Made by a program: the position numbers and the translations under genes. From Colwellia sp. M166 (GTDB lineage Bacteria > Pseudomonadota > Gammaproteobacteria > Enterobacterales > Alteromonadaceae), in assembly GCF_024585285.1 (NCBI RefSeq), contig NZ_CP040755.1, positions 3,472,001-3,536,000 on the forward strand: 64,000 bases of DNA, written 5' to 3'. Under the pieces are notes generated by a model, which had not been told where the DNA came from, made no database searches, and saw nothing but the letters and a program-made list of their open reading frames with translations. The stretch's first letter is position 1. Every line of letters starts with the position of its first letter. Below are positions 8,680 through 16,641 of the stretch, piece after piece.

Positions 8680-9218
8680 ATAAAACACCACTAAATAAAT
8701 AATTATTGATGTTCAACATAACGAGAAGAGGACTCAAATGCCGCAATAAATGGGTCAAAGGGCGGGGTCCCTTTAAAGCCTTGCGAAGAGTGGATATTTG
8801 ATGTAACTTTTATCGTGTGGTCGTATAGCGTCCATATTTCAATCAAAGGTGCCTTATCGAGTCACATAGACGGCACCGAGCTGAAAAGCTTGGCTCCAAC
8901 TGAACAACCTTCCTCTGCCGTAGCATTTACGGCTGTATCAACATCAAGTCTACCTCCTAAAGCTCCAAGCATTTTACCTTCAAGGTTTTCACCTTTTACT
9001 CCAACTATTTCGTTTCACACCTTTTTCCAGGGCGTTTAGGCGTGTTCTCTGCACGTCCATAGAGAACAGCCCTAAACCACCTTCGTGTGTCTCCGAATCT
9101 TGTTGCTGTTGTTGTTTTGACAATGGCACCTGATAAGTACCCCCAATCTAGCCATGAAACGGGTACGAACGCTGCGGCGTTTTGGCTAAATACTCAACCA
9201 AATAATTGGAGACACATT
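8680..9218. other. Gene-free stretch before the conjugative-element block
   Basis: No convincing coding frame is present; the longest open frame (8815-9039) has no ribosome site and Ser/Pro-rich, unstructured codon use. The only clear structure is a hairpin at 9035-9076. The stretch probably contains the promoter of the genes starting at 9219. Confidence 0.5.
9035..9076 (+). other. 16-bp hairpin upstream of the ssb-bet-exo block
   Basis: TTTAGGCGTGTTCTCT (9035-9050) and AGAGAACAGCCCTAAA (9061-9076) pair at 14 of 16 positions around a ten-base loop. No T run follows, so it is not a typical terminator. It could be an RNA leader structure or a protein-binding dyad. Confidence 0.5.
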
Positions 9219-9455
9219 ATGTATAACTTCGATTTCAATGCGCATCAGCAGCTTTCCGGAAGTCCTAAGAACGATGTTCAGCAGGCTATCGAAAAAGCAA
9301 ATGAAAAAGCTCATATGGGCAATTTCAAAGTGTGCGTAACTACAGCAGGTGATGTTCTGGTTCTGCCGGAATTCTCTGTTCTGATGAGGGATGATATTGC
9401 CGAGATCGTGTACGACACGGACCACGGTTATAGCTTCAAAACTTCATCAAACTAA
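9219..9455 (+). CDS. Small conserved protein of SXT/R391-IncA/C elements (S063-like)
   Basis: A 78-residue soluble protein beginning MYNFDFNAHQQLSG. The ATG at 9219 is preceded by GGAGA at good spacing; the frame stays open upstream but without a ribosome site. It is the first gene of a block whose order (small genes, ssb, bet, small gene, exo) matches the backbone of SXT/R391 elements and IncA/C plasmids, where a small gene of this kind precedes ssb. I know no function for it. Confidence 0.7.
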   Translation: MYNFDFNAHQQLSGSPKNDVQQAIEKANEKAHMGNFKVCVTTAGDVLVLPEFSVLMRDDIAEIVYDTDHGYSFKTSSN

Positions 9456-9466
9456 GGGGACAACAA

Positions 9467-9805
9467 ATGGAACTTATTATGCTTTGCATAGCGCTGTTTG
9501 TTTTCTTCTTTGGGTCGGTTATTGCCATGCAGGCCATAGAGTTTGGATTTCGCGTAGGCGATAAAGCTCTGGAAGCCTCCGGTAAATTGGTAAAGCTGCC
9601 TTTCAAGATAGCTTTCAAGTTGATCTGCTTTGCAGGCAAACACCTCATCAAGCGATTGATGAAGAACAAGCCTCAAGAAGTCACGATCAAGCCGATCTTC
9701 GCTGTTACACCGCTGGAACTTCAGCACATGCGTAACAACAACCTCCTTCAATCAGGAAAGCGCCAACCTGTACTGATTGAACATCCTCCACAACAGACTA
9801 AATAG
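9467..9805 (+). CDS. Small membrane-anchored protein upstream of ssb
   Basis: 112 residues. One N-terminal hydrophobic segment (LIMLCIALFVFFFGSVIAM, residues 3-21) is followed by an amphipathic basic region (KLPFKIAFKLICFAGKHLIK) and a hydrophilic tail. AAGGGGACAACA precedes the ATG. It lies between the S063-like gene and ssb, 11 bases from each, so it is co-transcribed with them. No family was recognised; an inner-membrane location is predicted. Confidence 0.65.
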   Translation: MELIMLCIALFVFFFGSVIAMQAIEFGFRVGDKALEASGKLVKLPFKIAFKLICFAGKHLIKRLMKNKPQEVTIKPIFAVTPLELQHMRNNNLLQSGKRQPVLIEHPPQQTK

Positions 9806-9815
9806 GAGATACATC

Positions 9816-10289
9816 ATGTATCAGAAAGTCATTCTTATTGGCCGTGTAGGTCAAAAGCAATTGGGTTACACCAAAACACAAAAGCCGGTCGCGCAATACT
9901 CGTTGGCAACAACGAAGTCCTTCAAGGACAAGCAAACTGGCGATTGGAATGAGCATACTGAATGGCACCGTTTGGTCTCATTCAACCAGTGCGCCGAGCA
10001 TGTGAACAACAAGCTTGAGCCTGGAGATCTCATTCAAGTAGAAGGCGAACTGCGCACACGCAAATGGCAGGATCAAAGTGGTACCGATCGTTATACCACT
10101 GAAATTGTGGTGAATGATTTTCCGAAGAAACTGCCTCGCTACTACAACCGAGATGGTCAAGCTGCACCTGCACAACAGCAGGCTCCTCAGCGACAACCGT
10201 CACAACCAATGGCACAAGCTGCCGGTCAGGAGTTCATGGCTCAGGGACCATCATTCGACTCGTTCGATGACATGGACATTCCTTTCTGA
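9816..10289 (+). CDS. ssb: Single-stranded DNA-binding protein
   Basis: 157 residues. The OB-fold occupies residues 1-110 (YQKVILIGRVGQKQLGYTKT ... YTTEIVVNDF), followed by a Gln/Pro-rich linker and the acidic C-terminal tip DDMDIPF, which docks SSB partners. The start is the ATG at 9816 behind TAGGAGAT; the frame extends upstream but without a ribosome site. SSB coats single-stranded DNA during conjugative transfer and during recombination by the bet/exo genes that follow. Element-borne ssb next to bet and exo is typical of the SXT/R391-IncA/C family. Confidence 0.93.
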   Translation: MYQKVILIGRVGQKQLGYTKTQKPVAQYSLATTKSFKDKQTGDWNEHTEWHRLVSFNQCAEHVNNKLEPGDLIQVEGELRTRKWQDQSGTDRYTTEIVVNDFPKKLPRYYNRDGQAAPAQQQAPQRQPSQPMAQAAGQEFMAQGPSFDSFDDMDIPF

Positions 10290-10313
10290 ATGAACTGATT
10301 TAAAGCTTGTTTC

Positions 10314-10352
10314 ACCCTGATGGGGACTTTCCCCTACAGGGTAAGCCCCATC
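10314..10352 (+). promoter_or_regulatory. Leader with alternative hairpins before 10375 gene
   Basis: Three pairings overlap: ACCCTG with CAGGGT (10314-10342), GATGGGG with CCCCATC (10319-10352) and GGGG with CCCC around ACTTT (10322-10334). The first two cannot form together. Similar hairpins precede the next genes of this block, suggesting post-transcriptional or attenuation control. Confidence 0.5.
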
Positions 10353-10374
10353 ATTTTCTCTATGGAGAATGACT

Positions 10375-10566
10375 ATGGGCTTTTCACGAAAAGAGGTTTA
10401 TTTCTGGCTGGAAACAGCGAGCGATGAACAACTTCAGCACATGCTGAACACGTCGAAAGATATGCTCAGTATGCTCACCGACAAAGAACAGGTTTCATCG
10501 TTGAAATGGCTTCGCGCCAAAATCATCGAAGAAATTAATGCCCGAAGAGAAGCTAAACAAGCTTAA
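10375..10566 (+). CDS. Small conserved protein of the conjugative element
   Basis: 63 residues starting MGFSRKEVYFWLETASDEQL, mostly helical and hydrophilic with a basic C-terminus. The ATG at 10375 has GGAGA seven bases upstream; an in-frame ATG at 10369 is too close to that site. It lies between ssb and bet and overlaps the end of the opposite-strand gene by 14 bases. The family is unknown to me. A role in recombination or DNA handling is only a guess from location. Confidence 0.65.
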   Translation: MGFSRKEVYFWLETASDEQLQHMLNTSKDMLSMLTDKEQVSSLKWLRAKIIEEINARREAKQA

Positions 10567-10873
10567 AGCTTTGTTTGCGTTTTAACTTTTCGAGCAACTG
10601 GTCTTGCTCTTCTGGAGTACCAAAAGCGATGGATCGTATTGCTTGCCACTCTAATGTGTCAGGCTTGCCTTTCAATCGTTTATCGGTCTCCTCTTGCAGA
10701 TACTCCATAAAGTACGGGCTCGCCGCCTGTCTTGCCTGGATGTACTCCGCATACGTCTTGATAGCTTTGGCATCGATGCCGGCTTTTGCCAGTAACGGAG
10801 CCTGATTGTCGAGACCAACCCTTGTAAACCTGAAATTACCTTGGTCATCCACGATGTAGTCTTGGGTTTGCAT
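10553..10873 (-). CDS. Hypothetical protein on the opposite strand between ssb and bet
   Basis: 106 residues (MQTQDYIVDDQGNFRFTRVG ...), soluble, with a helical middle and a basic C-terminus (LKRKQSFKLV). A strong AGGAGGT site lies eight bases before the ATG at 10873, which supports real translation. It is oriented against all its neighbours, so it has its own promoter in the short gap before bet. No signal peptide or membrane segment. No family recognised. Confidence 0.6.
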   Translation of the reverse strand: MQTQDYIVDDQGNFRFTRVGLDNQAPLLAKAGIDAKAIKTYAEYIQARQAASPYFMEYLQEETDKRLKGKPDTLEWQAIRSIAFGTPEEQDQLLEKLKRKQSFKLV

Positions 10874-10935
10874 ATCTCAATACCTCCTGGGGTCATTATA
10901 CCTCACATACTCAACTAGCAACCTGGAGCAATCCT

Positions 10936-11907
10936 ATGAATCAACCGCAAAACCAAGTGGCGCAAAAGCCCACTAACCAATGGCACCAGGCAATTGAGTC
11001 CGCCAAGGACAAATTCTCTGGTTCCGGTCTGGACTTCTTTCAGGAGCAGATCTTTGCCACCCAACTCTTGATGAATAACAGCTACTTGCTGGATGTCGCC
11101 AAGAAAAACCCATCGAGTCTTCGCCTGGCGATGTACAACGTAGCGGCAGTCGGATTGACGCTGAACCCTAACCAGGGTCTGGCCTATCTGGTACCGCGAC
11201 GATTACGCAAGAACGAAGACCCGAAAGTGATGCTCGACATCTCCTACCGGGGATTAATCACTATCGGTGTTGAAACGGGTGCAATTCGCTGGGCCAAAGC
11301 TGAACTTGTCTATGAGAAAGATCAGTTCACCTACAAAGGTCCAGCCGAGAAACCAGACCACTTTTGCGACCCTTTTTCTACGGAAAGAGGAGCCGTTCGA
11401 GGTGGTTACTGTATCGCGGAACTTCCTTCTGGGGGTGTCCTGGTCGAGCCTATGTCCAAAGCGGACATGGACAAGATTCGGGATGTCTCAGAGGCCTTCA
11501 AGAAAGGTCTTGGTCCTTGGGTCGATTGGGAAGATCAGATGCAACTGAAATCGGTAGTGAAGCGAGCTTCCAAATGGTGGCCCAAGTCTACGCCTCGACT
11601 GGCTAAAGCCCTTCAGATCCTCAATGAGGAAAATGGAGAAGGCCTCGCCGTCCTGTCGAAAGATATGGCAACCGTAGGAATGTTACCGCCTCCGCCGAGT
11701 CGTGATGAAGTGCCGCTTACTGTACAGAATACCGTGAAACAACTGGTAGACCGTGCGGTTAAGCAAAATGCTTTTGAAGCGTGTCGGGAGTTAATGGAAA
11801 GCCGGATCAAGAATCCTGCTGAACTGTCTTTTGCATATAGCGAACTGGATAAGGCCAAGGCTCAGTCTGAAGCGAAAATGCACGAGCAGAAAATCGTTAA
11901 CGCCTAA
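10936..11907 (+). CDS. bet: RecT-family single-strand annealing protein (Bet)
   Basis: 323 residues. The RecT core is visible, with NPSSLRLAMYNVAAVGLTLNP and LAYLVPRR near residues 55-95 and YRGLITIGVETGAIRWAKAE following. This family anneals complementary single strands and works with a partner 5'-3' exonuclease, here the split exo gene downstream. In SXT/R391 elements the pair promotes recombination between related elements and generates hybrids. The gene is intact although its partner is interrupted. Annotated symbols follow SXT usage. Confidence 0.9.
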   Translation: MNQPQNQVAQKPTNQWHQAIESAKDKFSGSGLDFFQEQIFATQLLMNNSYLLDVAKKNPSSLRLAMYNVAAVGLTLNPNQGLAYLVPRRLRKNEDPKVMLDISYRGLITIGVETGAIRWAKAELVYEKDQFTYKGPAEKPDHFCDPFSTERGAVRGGYCIAELPSGGVLVEPMSKADMDKIRDVSEAFKKGLGPWVDWEDQMQLKSVVKRASKWWPKSTPRLAKALQILNEENGEGLAVLSKDMATVGMLPPPPSRDEVPLTVQNTVKQLVDRAVKQNAFEACRELMESRIKNPAELSFAYSELDKAKAQSEAKMHEQKIVNA

Positions 11908-11928
11908 TTTCAACTAACACTCAACCTG

Positions 11929-11973
11929 CTGGGGTGATGCTTACTCCAGTGGAGGTGCATTGCCCCTTTTTTT
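11929..11973 (+). terminator. Attenuator-like alternative hairpins before the 11987 gene
   Basis: GGGGTGATGC (11931-11940) pairs with GCATTGCCCC (11957-11966) and is followed directly by seven Ts, a good intrinsic terminator. A competing hairpin, CTGGGGT (11929-11935) with ACTCCAG (11943-11949), would prevent it. The ribosome site of the next gene follows. The same two pairings recur before exo. Confidence 0.6.
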
Positions 11974-11986
11974 ACAAGGAATAGCA

Positions 11987-12328
11987 ATGATCACTTCCAA
12001 CTCTAACTACAGAACAACTCTGTTCTACTTCAACAATGTGGATCAGCTTCGTGATTTTGAGTCCTTCAAAATCTGCCCTGTCCACGCTGGTCAGCACATT
12101 CCAGATACTGAAGCTGATAAAGCGGATTACTGGTGTGTCATCGGAATTTATAAGGCTGAGCAAGCGCGAGCGAACCAAAGCCCTTCTTTCCCGGTAGCTG
12201 ATTTACCCACAGAGCTTTACGCAAACCTGTTCGCACAACTGTGTCGTCAACTGGTCAGCAGTACACCTGACAGTGCTTCAACCAAAACACTGACAAAAGC
12301 TCTTCAGTCTCAAGCCTTAACAGCCTGA
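11987..12328 (+). CDS. Conserved protein between bet and exo (S066-like)
   Basis: 113 residues starting MITSNSNYRTTLFYFNNVDQ; no signal peptide or membrane helix. The ATG at 11987 has AAGGAAT upstream; an earlier in-frame ATG falls inside the terminator hairpin and is unlikely. Position between bet and exo matches S066 of SXT. The function is unknown. Its own attenuator-like leader suggests separate expression control inside the block. Confidence 0.7.
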   Translation: MITSNSNYRTTLFYFNNVDQLRDFESFKICPVHAGQHIPDTEADKADYWCVIGIYKAEQARANQSPSFPVADLPTELYANLFAQLCRQLVSSTPDSASTKTLTKALQSQALTA

Positions 12329-12351
12329 GATTAACCAATCTATCACTCAAC

Positions 12352-12391
12352 CCACTGGGGTAATGCTTACTCCAGTGGAGATGGCATTACC
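12352..12391 (+). promoter_or_regulatory. Alternative hairpins before exo
   Basis: CCACTGGGGT (12352-12361) pairs with ACTCCAGTGG (12369-12378), one G-U included. GGTAATGC (12359-12366) pairs perfectly with GCATTACC (12384-12391). They share bases and exclude each other. Compared with the copy at 11929-11966, the second stem differs at two positions yet keeps pairing through wobbles, which supports a real RNA structure. No T run follows here. Confidence 0.55.
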
Positions 12392-12411
12392 TCTATTTAG
12401 AGGAATCAGTA

Positions 12412-13243
12412 ATGTCAAATATGAAAGTAGTTGATCTTAATCAGCGTTCAGACGAGTGGTTGCAATGGCGGTCTAAGGGAGTTACGGCATCGGATATTCC
12501 GATCATCCTTGGGCTCAGTCCATACAAGACACGTTGGCAACTTTGGGCGGAAAAAGTCGGGCGTATTAATGCTCCTGATATATCCAACAACCCCAATGTA
12601 AAACGTGGTGTTCGCCTTGAAGATGAAGCTCGCCAATTGGCCGAAGGTCGTTATGGTGAGGTTCTGCTTCCGCTCTGTGGGGAATGCGCTCGATGGGATG
12701 TGTTGCGTGCGAGCTTTGATGGGCTTGATTCAGCAATGCAACCATTTGAGTTCAAGGCCCCCAGTGAATCGGTGTGGGATGACATCGAAAAGAAAGGTGT
12801 CGAGTCCAGTACGTACAAATTGTATGAGGCGCAAGTCCATGCTCAATGTACCGTTGCTGGGACGACAACCGGTCGCCTGATTTTTTACAAAGAAGGCGGT
12901 CAGGACCTGGATTTTTCTGTCACGTTAACACCTGAAAGGGAGAATGAAATCCTTGAGGCGGCAAAGCTCTTTTGGGAGCACGTAGTAACCAATACGCCCC
13001 CTGAGCCTGATCCTGAAAGAGACTGGTATATACCGGAATCTGGAGATCAGCAGTTCAAGTGGGATGCGTATGCTGATGCATGGCGCACGCAGCACCATCG
13101 CATACAAGCACTTAAAGATGAACTGAAAGTTCTTGAAAAAGAGCAGAAGGGGATTCAGAAGGCAATGATCACGTTGATGGGTCCGTTTATGCAGGCGGAC
13201 ATTGGTGGCGTGAAAGTTACCCGATTCATGAAGAAGGGCAGTA
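12412..13243 (+). pseudogene. exo: 5' part of YqaJ-type exonuclease gene exo, interrupted by IS21
   Basis: Encodes residues 1 to about 277 of a lambda-exonuclease/YqaJ-fold nuclease. WLQWRSKGVTASDIPIILGL, FEFKAP (the catalytic E-x-K) and YEAQVHAQCTV are recognisable active-site regions. The frame continues a short way into the IS before a chance stop at 13305. The rest of the gene resumes at 15868. Joining 12412-13243 to 15868-16040 gives an in-frame protein of 334 residues, close to the length of SXT Exo. The nuclease would resect 5' ends to make substrate for Bet; the insertion removes the C-terminal segment and probably inactivates it. Confidence 0.88.
13237..13243. repeat. Target duplication of IS21 copy 1, left
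   Basis: GGCAGTA at 13237-13243 is repeated directly after the element at 15861-15867, showing a simple insertion into exo. Confidence 0.85.
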
Positions 13244-13461
13244 TGCATATTCTCTCCAGCTTTGATCACCCAATGGCATTAACTTTGATCGCTTATTCTC
13301 ATTAAGCTTTGATCACTAAAATCACTTGTAAATGATCACTTTTGTGCTCTTAATGATTTTGCCGATCAAAGCTTAATACCACTCGTCACTGAGTTCATGT
13401 TTTATCAATTTTTGTAGGTATGTTAAACCGTTATCTAAATCGTTTGGTGAGGATAACAATA

Positions 13462-15012
13462 ATGGCAACAAAACCTATATCTATGAGTAAATTACATTCT
13501 ATTTTACGGCTGAAGTACTCAGCAAAGTTATCTCATCGAGAGATCGCAAGAAGCTTAAATATTTCGCCTGGCACCGTCGCAAATTATGTTAAAAAGGCGA
13601 ATGAATTAGGCTTTAATCAATGGCCAATTCCAGAGGAGCAGCAACAAAATTCGTTTCTCAATACCAAACTAAGGCGCTTCTCAACACGTAAGAAAAGATA
13701 CCCAACGCCTGATTGGTTAAGTATCAATAAGGATTTAAAACAACATAAACTCTTAACATTGCAGCTCGTGTTTGATGAGTTACTTGAAAAAGTGGGCGAG
13801 CCTTATTACAGCTACAGTCACTTCTGCCGTGCTTATAAGCAGTGGTTAGGTACGCAGCGGCTATCCATGCGTCAGCAGCATAAAGGCGGTGAAAAACTGT
13901 TTGTCGATTATTGTGGTCCCACAATTGCCATCACTTGCCCTACGACACAGGAAAAACGTACCGCTCAGGTATTTGTTGCTGTACTAGGCGCATCAAATTA
14001 TACCTATGCTGAGGCAACCTATAGTCAACAACTTGAAGATTGGGTGATGAGTCATGCCCGTTGCTTTGAGTTTTTAGGTGGTGTTCCTGACGTTGTTATT
14101 CCCGACAACCTCAGAAGTGCGGTGAGTAAAACTTGTCGCTACGAGCCTGACCTAAACCCGACATACCACCAGCTAGCAGAGTACTTTAATGTCGCTGTCA
14201 TACCCGCTAGACCTTATAAACCCAAAGATAAATCCAAAGCTGAGGTCGGTGTACAAATTGTAGAGCGTTGGATCATGGCGCGTTTGCGTCACCAAACCTT
14301 TTATAGTTTAGCGCAATTAAATCATGAAATAGCAAAGTTACTTGACGTGATGAACAATAAGGTGATGAAGCAATACCAACAATCACGCAAGCAGCTATTT
14401 GATTTAGTCGATAAAAATGCATTAAAACCATTGCCTGAGAACCCTTATCAATACACACAAATCAAAACGGTGCGTGTACACATTGATTATCATGTTGACA
14501 TAGAAAAACACTACTACAGCGTGCCACATCAATGGGTTAAGAAACAATTGCGTGCACACATCACCAATCAACTCGTACAGCTTTATCATCACGATACCTT
14601 GATTGCGCAACATCCAAGGTCGAACCGTTTAGGCGGACATACAACACAGGCACATCATATGCCAAAGGCGCATCAAAAACAGCATGAGCAGTCACCAATA
14701 AACTTACGCTCATGGGCATTGAGTATCGGTGATTATACCCATCAGGTTGTTGAATTACTGCTTAATAGAAAACGCCATCCTGAGCAAGCTTACCGCAGCT
14801 GTTTAGGCGTGTTGAGTTTAGCTAAAACCTACTCAAAACCACGCCTCGAACAAGCATGTTATCGGGCAATCAGTATGAATACGACCACGCTTAGATCAAT
14901 TAAACAGATATTAAAAAAAGGGTTAGATCAGCAACCCTTACCCACACAGCAAACAGAGCCAGAAAAATCAGTCAAACATAGCAACATACGTGGCACAGAT
15001 TACTACCATTAA
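13462..15012 (+). CDS. istA: IS21-family transposase IstA (copy 1)
   Basis: 516 residues from the ATG at 13462. An N-terminal helix-turn-helix (SHREIARSLNISPGTVANYV) is followed by the rve-type catalytic domain: Asp in KLFVDYCGPT, Asp in VVIPDNLRSAV and Glu in KSKAEVGVQ. The C-terminal half contains the Mu-transposase-like beta region. It cuts and joins the TGCATATTC ends together with IstB. Length and motifs are complete. It shares a close relationship with the other two istA genes of this window but is not identical. Confidence 0.93.
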   Translation: MATKPISMSKLHSILRLKYSAKLSHREIARSLNISPGTVANYVKKANELGFNQWPIPEEQQQNSFLNTKLRRFSTRKKRYPTPDWLSINKDLKQHKLLTLQLVFDELLEKVGEPYYSYSHFCRAYKQWLGTQRLSMRQQHKGGEKLFVDYCGPTIAITCPTTQEKRTAQVFVAVLGASNYTYAEATYSQQLEDWVMSHARCFEFLGGVPDVVIPDNLRSAVSKTCRYEPDLNPTYHQLAEYFNVAVIPARPYKPKDKSKAEVGVQIVERWIMARLRHQTFYSLAQLNHEIAKLLDVMNNKVMKQYQQSRKQLFDLVDKNALKPLPENPYQYTQIKTVRVHIDYHVDIEKHYYSVPHQWVKKQLRAHITNQLVQLYHHDTLIAQHPRSNRLGGHTTQAHHMPKAHQKQHEQSPINLRSWALSIGDYTHQVVELLLNRKRHPEQAYRSCLGVLSLAKTYSKPRLEQACYRAISMNTTTLRSIKQILKKGLDQQPLPTQQTEPEKSVKHSNIRGTDYYH

Positions 15013-15023
15013 GGAATACCAAC

Positions 15024-15780
15024 ATGATAGACACCATTAATCAGCAACTTCAACTGCTCAAGTTATCGGGTATAAAGCAAGCACTCAAGCAACAGCTTGA
15101 ACAGCCAAACCTATATCAAGAGCAAAGCTTTATAGAGCGCATCAGTTTATTGCTCACACATGAAATTGATACACGTGATGAAAGAAAAATCGATCGACTT
15201 GTACGACAAGCTAAATTCAGGTTACCGGGTCAATTAAACCAACTCATTTACTCGCCGAAGCGCAACCTAGATAAAACGCAAATACGTAGTCTCAGCCAAA
15301 GTACCTGGCTGAGTTTACATCAGAATATATTAATCACGGGCGCAACAGGTTGTGGCAAAACATACCTAGCGTGTGCCTTAGGCCATGAACATTGCCTACA
15401 AGGTAAAAGCGTTTTTTATATTCGGCTAAAAGAATTACTTGAAAGTCTATTCCTAGCACAGGCCGATGGCAGTTATCGAAAGTTACTGAGTAAACTCATT
15501 AAAGTCGACTTACTTATTTTTAGATGATTGGGGGCTTGAGCCACTCAGTGCTCAACAGAGAAGTGACTTACTTGAATTAATTGATGCGAGGTATGGTTAT
15601 AAATCACACATCATTATTAGTCAGTTACCACAGGAAAACTGGCATGAAATGATCGGAGAATCAACGCACGCTGATGCTATTTTAGACAGGCTTATTCATG
15701 GTGCAATCAAGGTGAATTTAAAAGGAGAATCGATACGAAAACAGTTAAATAAATTGACTGATGATGATCAGTTAAGTTAG
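15024..15780 (+). pseudogene. istB: IS21-family ATPase IstB, frameshifted (copy 1)
   Basis: IstB is the AAA+ helper that delivers target DNA to IstA. The P-loop GATGCGKTYLA is intact (near residue 110). The frame then breaks in a run of five Ts at about 15516-15520: the expected LLILDDWGLEPL reads LLIFR and stops at 15527. Removing one T restores the family sequence to the stop at 15778-15780. The element may therefore be unable to move unaided, although IstB from the other copies could act in trans. A sequencing error in the homopolymer is possible. Confidence 0.85.
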
Positions 15781-15860
15781 TTTAAGAATGGCTCTACAAA
15801 ATGATAAATCAAGTGATCAAAGCTGATGAGAATCGGTGATCAAAGTCATGAGAATACGCA

Positions 15861-16040
15861 GGCAGTATCGATTATGGCTCTTATCTGAAGGACACGTTCC
15901 CAGATAAAGACCTAACCGATGAACTGGAGTCCTACCGCAAAGCGTCTCGTGAGGAGTCTCGCTTCAGCAGGTCTGAAGATGAACTCGTTAATACGGATGT
16001 TGGTGAGGTTGTGACTACGGTGAAATCTGCTTACTTCTGA
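15861..16040 (+). pseudogene. exo: 3' part of exo after IS21 copy 1
   Basis: The frame resumes with GSIDYGSYLKDTFPDKDLTD after the duplicated GGCAGTA and ends at TGA 16038-16040 (last residues TTVKSAYF). It supplies the missing C-terminal segment of the nuclease; see the 5' part at 12412. There is no start signal of its own, so it is not expected to be translated. Confidence 0.85.
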
Positions 16041-16061
16041 TATGTGAATTTAAGTGTGATG

Positions 16062-16086
16062 CCCTGGGGAGCTTGTAGCCCCAGGG
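16062..16086 (+). terminator. Hairpin after exo
   Basis: CCCTGGGG and CCCCAGGG pair perfectly over eight bases around a nine-base loop, 22 bases after the exo stop. No T run follows, so it may be an RNA-stability or leader element for the next gene. Confidence 0.5.
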
Positions 16087-16196
16087 TACAAATATTTGAC
16101 TTGTCCACCATCGGACACCAGACAAGAATTCCGGCTTGCTTGCCCGTAAGCAAGGGAGCCAAACATAGCGGGTACTCCTGATTGGAGGCGAGGTTC

Positions 16197-16244
16197 GCAG
16201 GCTTCCCTAAAGCGTTTTCGCTGAGAGCGTTTTAGGGAGCCTGT
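16197..16244 (+). other. Long imperfect hairpin before the 16280 gene
   Basis: GCAGGCTTCCCTAAA pairs with TTTAGGGAGCCTGT with one bulged base, around a loop that itself contains the GCG...CGC pairing. It belongs to the series of leader hairpins in this conjugative block. Confidence 0.45.
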
Positions 16245-16279
16245 GGGCTTCAAATTCAATCAAATTTAGGAGATTCGCT

Positions 16280-16513
16280 ATGACACATTTCGTAATGACT
16301 GAAGAACAAGTACAGCAATCAGTTGCTGGTGCTCGAATAGAATCCGCCGTTTCGGTTGCGATCGCGCAAGCCGACAAAATGTCAGAATGCGGCGGTTGCC
16401 ATATGACCGTGGTGCGCACAAAGCGTCATGGAATATGTATCTATCACGACTATCAGATGAAAGTTGCTAAAGATGAAATCATTGAAGCAATCTACAGCAC
16501 AGAGGGGTTCTAG
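16280..16513 (+). CDS. Small conserved protein after exo (S068-like)
   Basis: 77 residues starting MTHFVMTEEQVQQSVAGARI. It has a CGGCHMTVV motif near residue 38, two cysteines that might bind metal but without a second pair. A good AGGAGA site precedes the ATG. The position right after exo matches the SXT order. The function is unknown. It is the last recognisable gene of the conjugative backbone here; cobS and the transfer genes that normally follow are absent, replaced by transposon sequence. Confidence 0.65.
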   Translation: MTHFVMTEEQVQQSVAGARIESAVSVAIAQADKMSECGGCHMTVVRTKRHGICIYHDYQMKVAKDEIIEAIYSTEGF

Positions 16514-16641
16514 GGATTTTCCCCTCTAAAGTAACATAAATCGCCATACTCACCATATTTAAAGGCATACAAAGGTGGGTTACTTCTCCAAAGTATGGCA
16601 AATTATGAGGTTAACAACCCCTTAAACTTAATTTAATTCCT

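Larger units (their letters stand above)
13244..15860. mobile_element. IS21-family insertion sequence, copy 1 (in exo)
   Basis: 2617 bp. The left end begins TGCATATTCTC and the right end closes GAGAATACGCA, with TG...CA termini as usual for IS21. Several GATCA-containing repeats lie inside both ends, the usual transposase-binding arrays. It carries istA and a frameshifted istB and is flanked by a seven-base duplication. Confidence 0.92.

Noticed and set aside
8815..9039. 74-codon open frame before the conjugative block
   Set aside because: No ribosome site, Ser/Pro-rich composition and no resemblance to a protein family; treated as non-coding.
16500..16527. AGAGGGG/CCCCTCT hairpin at the end of the 16280 gene as terminator or left Tn3 end
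   Set aside because: It has no T run and does not match the candidate right end of the transposon.
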